NCBI GenBank assembly: GCA_007119395.1
Contig: SKPS01000328.1
Span: 1 to 6,698, forward strand
Direction of reading: 5' to 3'
Source: Lentimicrobiaceae bacterium
GTDB taxonomy: Bacteria; Bacteroidota; Bacteroidia; Bacteroidales; SKPS01
DNA length: 6,698 nucleotides
A program made the translations under genes and the position numbers. Below, piece by piece: positions 1 to 6,409 of this stretch (positions are counted from its first letter, which is position 1; every line of letters begins with the position of its first letter). Under the pieces are notes generated by a model that was not told the DNA's origin, did not search any database, and saw nothing but the letters and a program-made list of their open reading frames with translations.

Positions 1-3000
1 CACTGTGGCCTCCTGATGGAATTTGTTTCCTGTTTCACCATCATAGAGTTGCACCCTGCCATTTTCAGGCAGGCCGGCCTGACGCATATATTCGTTGATC
101 TGGTCAAGGTGTGCACCATCGAAAATCGGAGTGGCAAACTTCAAACCCAGATTGAGACCTGCCCAACCCAGAACAGTCTCGTAGATCTGTCCAAGGTTCA
201 TTCGCGAAGGTACACCCAACGGATTCAACACAATGTCTACCGGCGTACCGTCAGCCATGAAAGGCATATCCTCTACACGTACAATACGCGCTACAATACC
301 TTTGTTACCATGCCGCCCGGCCATCTTATCACCTACCTTCAGCTTGCGCTTCCTGGCAACATACACCTTCGCCAACTGCACTATACCGCTCGGTAACTCG
401 TCACCAATCGAAATAATGAACTTCTTCCTGTTGTACACACCAAGCTTCTTCTTGTACTCAATGTTGTAGTTGTGAAGAAGCACCCTGATCTGCTCATTCT
501 TCCCCTTGTCAGTAGTCCATTTGTTGGGATTGATGTTGACAAAATCGGAGATGGAGTTGAGAATCTTTTGGGTAAACTTGGTCTTTTTGGGTATGATGAG
601 TTGCTTGTAGTTGTTGTAAACACCCTGTGATGTTTTTCCACTAACCAGCACCAGCAGCTTATCGACCAGTTTTGCGTTGAGCTCTACAATTTGCTTATTG
701 AATTCCTCTTCAACCTTTTCCAGCTCCAGCTTCTCTTTGGCTTTGGCCTTTTTGTCTTTCACAGAACGGGTAAAGAGGCGCTTCTCTACCACCACGCCAT
801 CCATTGAAGGGGGTGCCTTCAGAGATGCGTCTTTCACATCACCGGCTTTGTCACCAAAGATGGCTCTGAGCAGCTTCTCTTCCGGGGTGGGATCGGTCTC
901 CCCTTTGGGAGTGATCTTTCCAATCAGGATGTCACCTTCATTCACTTCGGCACCAATCCTGATCAGCCCGTTGGCATCCAGGTCTTTGGTTGCTTCAGTT
1001 GAGACATTAGGGATGTCGTTGGTAAGCTCTTCGATACCCCGCTTGGTATCACGCACCTCAAGGGTAAACTCTTCTATGTGGATAGAGGTAAAGATGTCCT
1101 CTTTCACGATTCTTTCAGAGATCACGATGGCATCCTCAAAATTATACCCTTTCCAGGGCATAAAGGCGACCATCAGGTTTCTTCCCAGTGCCAGTTCACC
1201 ATCACGGGTGGCATACCCTTCAGAGAGGATTTCACCCTTTTTCACTTTCTGGCCTTTTCTGACCATGGGGTGAAGGTTGATGCTGGTGTTTTGATTTGTT
1301 TTCTGGAACCTGATAAGCGGATACGTTTTCACATCGTCGTCGAAGCTAACCAGGCGCTCCTCTTCAGAGCGTGTATACCTCACCACGATTTCGTCACCGT
1401 CAGCATATTCAATCACCCCGTCGCCTTCGGCCACGACCAGCACACGACTGTCTCTGGCCACCCTCTCTTCGATACCGGTACCCACAATGGGTGCATCAGA
1501 ATGGATCAATGGAACGGCCTGCCGCATCATGTTGGATCCCATAAGAGCACGGTTTGCATCGTCGTGCTCTAGGAACGGGATCAACGAAGCTGCAATAGAG
1601 GCGATCTGGTTGGTGCTGATGTCAACCAGGTCAATCTTTTCACTTTCGAGAATCGGATAATCAGCCAGGAAACGGGCTTTGGTACGTTCCGCCAGGATCT
1701 TCCCGGAATTGTCAATCGGGGTACTTGCCTGTGCAATGTTTTTGTACTCCTCCTCTTCCGCTGTGAGATAAATGGGGGGCTGATCAAGCAGCACCTTCCC
1801 ATTGTCAATCTGCATATAGGGAGTTGCGATGAATCCCAGCTCGTTGATTTTGGCATAAACACAGAGCGAGGAGATCAGTCCGATGTTGGGTCCTTCCGGT
1901 GTTTCAATGGTACAGAGTCTTCCATAGTGTGTATAGTGAACATCGCGTACCTCAAAGCCGGCTCTTTCGCGTGACAGACCACCCGGCCCGAGAGCGGAGA
2001 CACGCCGTTTGTGCGTCACTTCCGACAAGGGGTTGGTCTGGTCCATAAACTGTGAAAGCTGGTTGGTGCCAAAAAAGGTGTTGATGACCGACGAAAGGGT
2101 TTTCGCATTGATCAGATCGGTTGGGGTGAACACCTCATTGTCGCGAACGTTCATTCGCTCACGAATGGTACGCGCCATACGCGCCAAACCAACGCCAAAC
2201 TGCGCGTAAAGCTGCTCACCAACAGTCCTTACACGACGGTTGCTTAAATGGTCAATATCGTCCACCTCAGTTTTTGCATTGATCAGCTGAATCAAATGCT
2301 TGATGATCGCAATAATGTCTTCACGCGTCAGCACCTTCACCTCAGGGTTAACGTCAAGGTCGAGTTTTCTGTTGATCTTGTATCGACCCACATCACCGAG
2401 ATCATAACGCTTGTCGGAGAAGAAGAGGTTGTTCAGAATGCTTCTGGCCGTCTCTTCATCAGGGGGTTCAGCATTTCTCAACTGACGGTAGATGAACTCC
2501 ACCGCTTCCTTTTCAGAGTTGGCTGTATCTTTTTGCAACGTATTGAAGATGATCGCAAAGTCACTGGAGTTTACGTCTTCACGGTGCAGGAGGACTGTTT
2601 TCACACCGGCCTCAATGATGGGTTCGATGTGGGCCTCCTCTATAATGGTTTCCCTGTCAATGATCACTTCGGTACGCTCGATAGAGACCACTTCACCGGT
2701 ATCTTCATCCACAAAGTCTTCGATCCAGGCGCGCAGCACTTTGGCGGCAAGTTTTCTGCCGATCATTCTTTTCAGGGCGGCTTTGCTCACCTTCACCTCA
2801 TCGGCCAGCTCGAAGATCTCAAGGATGTCTTTGTCGCTCTCATAACCGATGGCCCTTAAAAGGGTGGTAACGGGCAACTTTTTCTTTCTGTCGATGTACG
2901 CATACATCACGTTGTTGATGTCAGTGGCAAACTCAATCCACGAGCCCTTGAAGGGGATGATTCTGGCGGAATAGAGGTGTGAGCCATTGGCATGCAGGCT

Positions 3001-3468
3001 TGTGCCAAAAAACACACCGGGTGATCTGTGAAGCTGCGAAACGATCACTCTTTCGGCACCATTGATAACAAAAGTTCCCCTTGGCGTCATATAGGGTACG
3101 GTGCCAAGGTAAACATCCTGGATTATGGTTTCAAAGTCTTCGTGTTCCGGATCATTACAAAACAGTTTGAGTTTGGCTTTGAGCGGCACAGAATAGGTTA
3201 GCCCCCTTTCGATGCACTCTTCGATGCTGTACCGCGGAGGATCGATAAAGTAGTCGAGAAATTCCAATACGAAATTATTTCGTGTATCAGAGATGGGGAA
3301 GTTCTCATCAAAAACTTTAAAGAGGCCTTCGTTTTTCCTGTTTTCAGGGGTTGTCTCCAACTGGAAGAATTCCCTGAAAGACTCTAACTGAATATCCAGA
3401 AAATCAGGATAATCGGCATGGATCTTCGCTGTTCTGAAGTCGATCCTATTGCTATTTATTGAAGCCAA
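1..3468 (-). CDS. rpoB: DNA-directed RNA polymerase subunit beta, 3' end cut by window
   Basis: Beta subunit of RNA polymerase, which forms one side of the catalytic cleft and the rifamycin pocket. I read the frame codon by codon from 3468 to 1: 1156 residues with no internal stop, the window ending at the ATV that follows LYDGETG. Family members in Bacteroidota have about 1270 residues, so roughly 110 C-terminal residues, including the part that contacts beta', lie outside. Visible landmarks: DYPDFLDIQLESF near residue 20; NGAERVIVSQLHRSPGVFFG near 146-165; rifamycin cluster I NQLSQFMDQTNPLSEVTHKR around 470-490; IETPEGPNIGLI around 521-532; NFEDAIVISE with E778/D779 (E. coli E813/D814 equivalents); a lysine/glutamate-rich, probably helical insert at about 900-937; GDKMAGRHGNKG with K1048 and K1056 (E. 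coli K1065/K1073 equivalents). The start is TTG at 3466-3468, giving MASINSNRIDF, which fits the usual family N-terminus. An in-frame TAA lies seven codons upstream, and the first in-frame ATG is residue 127. Identity is certain; the start is inferred. Confidence 0.98.
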   Translation of the reverse strand, partial: MASINSNRIDFRTAKIHADYPDFLDIQLESFREFFQLETTPENRKNEGLFKVFDENFPISDTRNNFVLEFLDYFIDPPRYSIEECIERGLTYSVPLKAKLKLFCNDPEHEDFETIIQDVYLGTVPYMTPRGTFVINGAERVIVSQLHRSPGVFFGTSLHANGSHLYSARIIPFKGSWIEFATDINNVMYAYIDRKKKLPVTTLLRAIGYESDKDILEIFELADEVKVSKAALKRMIGRKLAAKVLRAWIEDFVDEDTGEVVSIERTEVIIDRETIIEEAHIEPIIEAGVKTVLLHREDVNSSDFAIIFNTLQKDTANSEKEAVEFIYRQLRNAEPPDEETARSILNNLFFSDKRYDLGDVGRYKINRKLDLDVNPEVKVLTREDIIAIIKHLIQLINAKTEVDDIDHLSNRRVRTVGEQLYAQFGVGLARMARTIRERMNVRDNEVFTPTDLINAKTLSSVINTFFGTNQLSQFMDQTNPLSEVTHKRRVSALGPGGLSRERAGFEVRDVHYTHYGRLCTIETPEGPNIGLISSLCVYAKINELGFIATPYMQIDNGKVLLDQPPIYLTAEEEEYKNIAQASTPIDNSGKILAERTKARFLADYPILESEKIDLVDISTNQIASIAASLIPFLEHDDANRALMGSNMMRQAVPLIHSDAPIVGTGIEERVARDSRVLVVAEGDGVIEYADGDEIVVRYTRSEEERLVSFDDDVKTYPLIRFQKTNQNTSINLHPMVRKGQKVKKGEILSEGYATRDGELALGRNLMVAFMPWKGYNFEDAIVISERIVKEDIFTSIHIEEFTLEVRDTKRGIEELTNDIPNVSTEATKDLDANGLIRIGAEVNEGDILIGKITPKGETDPTPEEKLLRAIFGDKAGDVKDASLKAPPSMDGVVVEKRLFTRSVKDKKAKAKEKLELEKVEEEFNKQIVELNAKLVDKLLVLVSGKTSQGVYNNYKQLIIPKKTKFTQKILNSISDFVNINPNKWTTDKGKNEQIRVLLHNYNIEYKKKLGVYNRKKFIISIGDELPSGIVQLAKVYVARKRKLKVGDKMAGRHGNKGIVARIVRVEDMPFMADGTPVDIVLNPLGVPSRMNLGQIYETVLGWAGLNLGLKFATPIFDGAHLDQINEYMRQAGLPENGRVQLYDGETGNKFHQEATV

Positions 3469-3522
3469 TGTATTAAAGATTTTAGGTTAAGGAAAAAACA
3501 GAACTCAGGAGAAAGATGAAGA

Positions 3523-3574
3523 AACAGGATCAGACCTGACCCGTTTTTAAGACGGAACAGGTCTGTTTCCTGTT
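3523..3574 (-). terminator. Strong interrupted hairpin between rplL and rpoB (attenuator or processing site)
   Basis: Three stacked inverted-repeat segments, in plus-strand letters: AACAGGA (3523-3529) with TCCTGTT (3568-3574); CAGACCTG (3531-3538) with CAGGTCTG (3558-3565); CCGT (3541-3544) with ACGG (3552-3555), closing a 7-base loop. They are separated by a 1x2 and a 2x2 internal loop, giving 19 pairs over 52 bases. On the transcribed strand the tract after the stem is pyrimidine-rich (TTTCTTCATCTTTCTCC) but broken by other bases, so this looks like a leaky terminator or a cleavage site rather than a full stop. In E. coli the rplL-rpoB gap holds an attenuator and an RNase III site that set the polymerase-to-ribosomal-protein ratio. 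The same role here is an inference from position and structure. Confidence 0.72.
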
Positions 3575-3577
3575 GAT

Positions 3578-3590
3578 AAACGCAGCGTTT
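3578..3590. repeat. Perfect short dyad AAACGC-A-GCGTTT at the rplL stop
   Basis: Six-base arms, 3578-3583 and 3585-3590, around a single central base. The right arm covers two bases of the rplL stop codon (3589-3591). It lies 3 bases from the base of the large rplL-rpoB hairpin and could stack on it in RNA, although the one-base centre means only the outer pairs could form there. No function is shown. Confidence 0.5.
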
Positions 3591-3966
3591 ACTGAATATC
3601 TACTTCGGCACCAGCTTCTTCAAGCTGTGATTTGAGTGCTTCCGCTTCGTCTTTGGTTACACCCTCTTTGATCGCTTTGGGAGCGGCATCAACGAGTTCC
3701 TTCGACTCTTTCAGACCAAGGCTGGTTAACTCTTTCACGAGTTTTACTACGGCGAGTTTCGATTGGCCGGCGGCTTTCAGGATCACGTCAAAAGAGGTTT
3801 TCTCTTCAGCGGCACCGGCATCATCACCTGCTGCAGGGCCTGCTACGGCAACAGCTGCGGCTGCGGGTTCAATACCATACTCATCTTTGAGAATCTGAGC
3901 CAATTCGTTTACTTCTTTCACGGTCAAATTGACCAGTTGTTCTGCAAATGCTTTCAAGTCTGCCAT
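3589..3966 (-). CDS. rplL: 50S ribosomal protein L7/L12 (bL12)
   Basis: Stalk protein present in several copies per ribosome. Its C-terminal domain recruits and stimulates the GTPases IF2, EF-Tu, EF-G and RF3. The 125 residues are full family length. Residues 1-30 form the helical dimerisation domain that binds L10. Residues about 34-53 are an Ala/Gly/Pro-rich flexible hinge (EPAAAAVAVAGPAAGDDAG). Residues 55-125 are the globular C-terminal domain, starting EKTSFDVILKAAG, with the factor-binding helices KLAVVKLVKEL and GLGLKESKELVD-type sequence (here SLGLKESKELVDAAP) and ending EEAGAEVDIQ. ATG start at 3964-3966, stop TAA. It lies 79 bases after rplJ, behind a very AT-rich leader without a Shine-Dalgarno sequence, and 120 bases before rpoB. 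Confidence 0.99.
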   Translation of the reverse strand: MADLKAFAEQLVNLTVKEVNELAQILKDEYGIEPAAAAVAVAGPAAGDDAGAAEEKTSFDVILKAAGQSKLAVVKLVKELTSLGLKESKELVDAAPKAIKEGVTKDEAEALKSQLEEAGAEVDIQ

Positions 3967-4045
3967 TTCTATTTGTTGTTTAATTGTTTCTAAAAAAAAT
4001 CTACTTTAAAAAATTCTACTAAACTTATCGATTATACTGTACGCA
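3967..4045 (-). promoter_or_regulatory. AT-rich leader of rplL
   Basis: The 79-base gap between rplJ and rplL has only 17 G/C bases, much poorer than the flanking genes. On the coding strand it carries T-tracts of 6 and 8 and, just before the ATG, an A-rich stretch (AACAACAAATAGAA) with no GGAGG-like motif. A-rich, weakly structured starts are known to favour initiation in Bacteroidota, whose ribosomes rarely use Shine-Dalgarno pairing. A role in raising L12 output above L10 is an inference from its position. No convincing Bacteroidota promoter (TTTG plus TAnnTTTG) is visible here. Confidence 0.45.
3992..4020 (-). repeat. Two tandem AGTAGA(A)TTTTTT repeats in the rplL leader
   Basis: In plus letters the copies are A8-TCTACT (3992-4005) and A6-TTCTACT (4008-4020). 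On the transcribed strand they read AGTAGAATTTTTT and AGTAGATTTTTTTT, separated by AA. They begin 15 bases apart (4020 to 4005), about one and a half helical turns. They may be a slipped duplication, tandem protein or RNA-binding sites, or simply compositional. Confidence 0.5.
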
Positions 4046-4576
4046 TCATGCCTCTTTTTCCGAGAGGGTTTGAAGCAGGCCGTGGATTTTTCCACCACCG
4101 GCACCCTGGAGAGCAGAAATAACATTTTTGGCAGGAGACTGCAAGAGAGCCACCACGTCGCCAATGAGTTCCAGTCTGGACTTCACGTTGACGAGGTTCT
4201 CAAGTTGCTCCTCTCCAATGTAGCACGTCTCCTCAACATAAGCTGCTTTCAGGAGAGGTTTTGCCTGGTTGTTCTTCTTTCTGAACTCTTTGATCAGTTT
4301 GGCCGGCAGATTACCTGCTTCGGCAAACATGAGTGCTGTGGGACCTTCCAGTATCGGATACAACTCTTCAAGGTCTTTTTCACTGCGCTCCATGGCTTTA
4401 CGCAGGAGGGTGTTTTTCACCACCTGCAGTTTCACCTCCCTCCGAAAACAGAGTCGTCTGAGATCAGATGTGTTTTTCGCATTGAGACCTTCAGTATCGG
4501 TTAGATAGAAGTATCCTGCTTCGTTAATTTGCGTAGTCAGGGAGTCGATCAATTGGTCTTTTTCCTGTTTTCTCAT
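4046..4576 (-). CDS. rplJ: 50S ribosomal protein L10 (uL10)
   Basis: Base of the ribosomal stalk: the N-terminal domain binds 23S rRNA next to L11, and the C-terminal helix anchors L12 dimers. The 176 residues match the family. Visible marks are GYFYLTDTEGLNAKNTSDLR at about 21-40, the strongly conserved VVKNTLLRKA at 52-61, GPTALMF at 78-84, and a long C-terminal helix at about 138-170 (LLQSPAKNVISALQG) of the kind that binds L12 dimers. ATG at 4574-4576, stop TGA at 4046-4048. It follows rplA by 36 bases and precedes rplL by 79. In other bacteria the L10-L12 complex represses its own mRNA through a leader; the short gap here leaves little room unless such a site reaches into rplA, and I see no clear L10 leader. 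Confidence 0.98.
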   Translation of the reverse strand: MRKQEKDQLIDSLTTQINEAGYFYLTDTEGLNAKNTSDLRRLCFRREVKLQVVKNTLLRKAMERSEKDLEELYPILEGPTALMFAEAGNLPAKLIKEFRKKNNQAKPLLKAAYVEETCYIGEEQLENLVNVKSRLELIGDVVALLQSPAKNVISALQGAGGGKIHGLLQTLSEKEA

Positions 4577-4612
4577 AATTGTGTTTGATTATACATAATA
4601 GACACCTGACAT

Positions 4613-5308
4613 TCAGTTTGATATAGACTTAGCATCCACTTGAATACTGGGGCTCATGGTACTTGAAATGTAAAGGCTTTTCATGTATGTACCTTTGGCA
4701 GCCGCCGGCTTCATTTTGATGATGGTTTGGATCAGTTCACTGGCATTTTCAACAATCTTCTGTTTGTCGAATGAAATCCGACCCACCGATGCATGAACAA
4801 TACCTGTTTTGTCCACTTTAAAGTCTATTTTACCTGCTTTGACGTCCTGAACTGCTCTTTGGATATCCATTGTAACAGTTCCGGTTTTGGGGTTTGGCAT
4901 CAAACCACGTGGCCCGAGGATCTTACCAAGCGGTCCCAGTTTGGGCATTACATTGGGCTGCGCAATAACCACGTCAATGTCAGTCCAACCTTGCTTGATT
5001 TTATCAAGATACTCGTCCATACCATAGTAATCTGCCCCTGCCTCTTTGGCTTCATCCTCCTTATCGGGGGTGCACAATACGAGTACACGCTTTGTTCTAC
5101 CGGTACCGTGAGGTAAGGTAACCGATCCACGCACCATTTGATTGGCTTTACGGGGGTCAACACCCAGCCGTATATCCAAATCCACGGAAGCGTCAAACTT
5201 CACCTTGGTGATGCTTTTCACCACCTCAACGGCCTCAGCCAAAGTATGTATCCTGGTCTTGTCGTATTTTGCCAAGGCCTCTTTTCTGTTCTTTGTAAGT
5301 TTACCCAT
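4613..5308 (-). CDS. rplA: 50S ribosomal protein L1 (uL1)
   Basis: L1 stalk protein that helps move deacylated tRNA out of the E site. In enterobacteria it also represses translation of its own L11-L1 mRNA. The 231 residues are standard length. Domain I is split between the N- and C-termini, with domain II between. The family signature PKLGPLGKILGPRGLMPNP spans residues 122-140, followed by KTGTVT. The C-terminus has the TMSPSIQVD variant of the usual TMGPGI/V motif. ATG at 5306-5308, preceded on the coding strand by AGAGAGAG three bases before the start: purine-rich but not a true GGAGG. Stop TGA at 4613-4615. It lies 51 bases after rplK and 36 before rplJ. Whether L1 autoregulation operates here cannot be told from the sequence. 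Confidence 0.98.
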   Translation of the reverse strand: MGKLTKNRKEALAKYDKTRIHTLAEAVEVVKSITKVKFDASVDLDIRLGVDPRKANQMVRGSVTLPHGTGRTKRVLVLCTPDKEDEAKEAGADYYGMDEYLDKIKQGWTDIDVVIAQPNVMPKLGPLGKILGPRGLMPNPKTGTVTMDIQRAVQDVKAGKIDFKVDKTGIVHASVGRISFDKQKIVENASELIQTIIKMKPAAAKGTYMKSLYISSTMSPSIQVDAKSISN

Positions 5309-5359
5309 TTACTCTCTCTTTTGTAGTTCAACGAAATCGTTTAACGTAACCCCTTCAGG

Positions 5360-5806
5360 CTACTTTTTTGCAAAGGGTGACTCACCTTTCACTGTGATTC
5401 CCATACTTCGGGCTGTACCGGCAACCATTTTCATTGCTGATTCAATAGTAAAGGCATTCAGGTCAGCCATTTTGCTTTCAGCAACCTGCTTAACCTGATC
5501 CCATGTAACGGAAGCAACTTTGGCACGATTGGGTTCAGCAGAACCTTTCGGTACCTTGGCCATTTCCATCAATTGAACAGCAGCGGGAGGCGTCTTGAGA
5601 ATAAAATCGAAGGATTTGTCCTTGTAAACAGTAATGATCACCGGGATGACCTTGCCGGCCTGATCCTGGGTTCTTGCATTAAACTGCTTACAAAACTCCA
5701 TGATATTCACACCCTTGGCACCCAAAGCGGGGCCTACAGGTGGAGATGGATTGGCTGCTCCTCCTTTTATCTGCAACTTGATCAATCCGCTTACTTCTTT
5801 TGCCAT
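5360..5806 (-). CDS. rplK: 50S ribosomal protein L11 (uL11)
   Basis: Part of the GTPase-associated centre: it binds 23S rRNA helices 43/44 next to L10 and is needed for factor function and stringent-response sensing. The 148 residues are a few more than the E. coli protein. The N-terminal domain carries NPSPPVGPALGAKGVNIMEF at about 19-38; the two prolines of the PSPPVG turn, where thiopeptide-resistance changes fall in other bacteria, are unaltered. The linker TPPAAV is followed by the rRNA-binding C-terminal domain, ending with the signature GTARSMGI at about 130-137 and a short basic tail (SPFAKK). ATG at 5804-5806, preceded by A-rich sequence with no Shine-Dalgarno; stop TAG. It starts 46 bases after nusG. 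Confidence 0.99.
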   Translation of the reverse strand: MAKEVSGLIKLQIKGGAANPSPPVGPALGAKGVNIMEFCKQFNARTQDQAGKVIPVIITVYKDKSFDFILKTPPAAVQLMEMAKVPKGSAEPNRAKVASVTWDQVKQVAESKMADLNAFTIESAMKMVAGTARSMGITVKGESPFAKK

Positions 5807-5847
5807 GTTTTGTAATTTTCTATTAAGAAGTGAAATAAAGGTTTACC

Positions 5848-5866
5848 TGGCCCTATTCTTTGGCCA
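5848..5866 (-). other. Small GC-rich hairpin around the nusG stop codon
   Basis: TGGCC (5848-5852) pairs with GGCCA (5862-5866) around a 9-base loop that contains the nusG stop (TAG, 5853-5855). No T-tract follows on the transcribed strand, so it is not an intrinsic terminator. It could affect termination-reinitiation into rplK or mRNA stability; the stem is only five pairs and may be chance. Confidence 0.35.
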
Positions 5867-6401
5867 CCTGCATAAATCCAAGCTCCAGTGGTGTCTTCCT
5901 TCCAAAAATCTTCACCATCACCTTCAGCTTCTTCTTCTCTTCATTGATCTCTTCGATCACACCAGTGAAGCTGTTGAAAGGTCCGTCGATCACTGTAACT
6001 GTTTCTCCAACCAGGAAAGGGATAGATACCTCCTCACCCCGCTCAGCCAATTCGTCAACCTTTCCGAGGATTCTGTTGACTTCATGCTGCCGCAAAGGAC
6101 TGGGTGCACCACCTTTCTCTGCTCCAAGAAAACCGATCACACCAGGTATCGATTTGATAACATGCGGTATCTCCCCTACCAAAATAGCCTCTATCAAGAC
6201 ATAGCCGGGATAGTAGTTCCGCTCTTTGCTGATCTTCTTTCCCTTGCGCACCTGATACACCTTTTCGGTGGGAATGAGCACCTTGGAAACATAGTCGGTG
6301 TAGTTCAAACGATTGATCTCATTGTTGATGTACTCCTGCACTTTCTTCTCCTGCCCACTAATCGCCCTGACTACATACCATCTTTTTTCTACCTCGCTCA
6401 T
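5853..6401 (-). CDS. nusG: Transcription termination/antitermination factor NusG
   Basis: Universal elongation factor that clamps RNA polymerase through its NGN domain and contacts ribosomal protein S10 or Rho through its KOW domain. The 182 residues match housekeeping NusG rather than a longer specialised paralogue such as UpxY/LoaP types, and the ribosomal-protein location agrees. NGN domain about 6-100: RWYVVRAISGQEKKVQEYI, the YYPGYVLIE strand at 63-71, and GVIGFLG at 87-93. KOW domain about 131-181: VGETVTVIDGPFNSFTGVIE, then KVMVKIFGRKTPLELGFMQV. ATG at 6399-6401 is chosen because it matches the family N-terminus; another ATG eight bases upstream is out of frame. Stop TAG. A long structured gap separates it from secE, which suggests some independent control. 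Confidence 0.99.
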   Translation of the reverse strand: MSEVEKRWYVVRAISGQEKKVQEYINNEINRLNYTDYVSKVLIPTEKVYQVRKGKKISKERNYYPGYVLIEAILVGEIPHVIKSIPGVIGFLGAEKGGAPSPLRQHEVNRILGKVDELAERGEEVSIPFLVGETVTVIDGPFNSFTGVIEEINEEKKKLKVMVKIFGRKTPLELGFMQVAKE

Positions 6402-6409
6402 GACCTCAT
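6398..6409 (-). other. Three-codon upstream ORF overlapping the nusG start
   Basis: On the coding strand ATG-AGG-TCA-TGA occupies 6409 to 6398, encoding Met-Arg-Ser-stop. Its TGA shares bases with the nusG ATG in an ATGA overlap. The arrangement is visible directly. That it is translated, or couples initiation to nusG, is speculation; it may be chance. Confidence 0.3.

Noticed and set aside
16..396. 126-codon plus-strand open frame near the window start
   Set aside because: Opposite the most conserved part of rpoB (GDKMAGRHGNKG region); explained as a shadow.
677..1273. 198-codon plus-strand open frame, serine-rich
   Set aside because: Lies wholly antisense to intact rpoB; the serine/phenylalanine-rich composition is typical of a reverse-frame shadow.
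2248..2859. 203-codon plus-strand open frame with His- and Asp-rich sequence
   Set aside because: Antisense to conserved rpoB segments; no recognisable domain and no start context of its own.
1..3468. Possible frameshift or pseudogene in rpoB, since no long ATG-initiated frame covers it
   Set aside because: Codon-by-codon reading shows one uninterrupted frame; it only looks missing because it begins with TTG and runs off the window edge.
4031..4036. TATAAT on the coding strand upstream of rplL, like a sigma70 -10 box
   Set aside because: Bacteroidota housekeeping promoters use TAnnTTTG with TTTG upstream; no -35-like or TTTG partner is present, and the region is AT-rich so TATAAT is expected by chance.
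4577..4700. L10-type autoregulatory leader before rplJ
   Set aside because: The gap is only 36 bases, and I could not find the kink-turn and paired stems expected, even reading into the end of rplA.
5330..5341. Dyad AACGA-AA-TCGTT in the rplK-rplA gap
   Set aside because: Arms of five bases with a two-base centre in a 51-base AT-rich gap; too short to support an operator or hairpin without conservation.
5853..6401. Specialised NusG paralogue (UpxY/LoaP type)
   Set aside because: Length, the canonical KOW sequence and location between secE and rplK fit the housekeeping factor.
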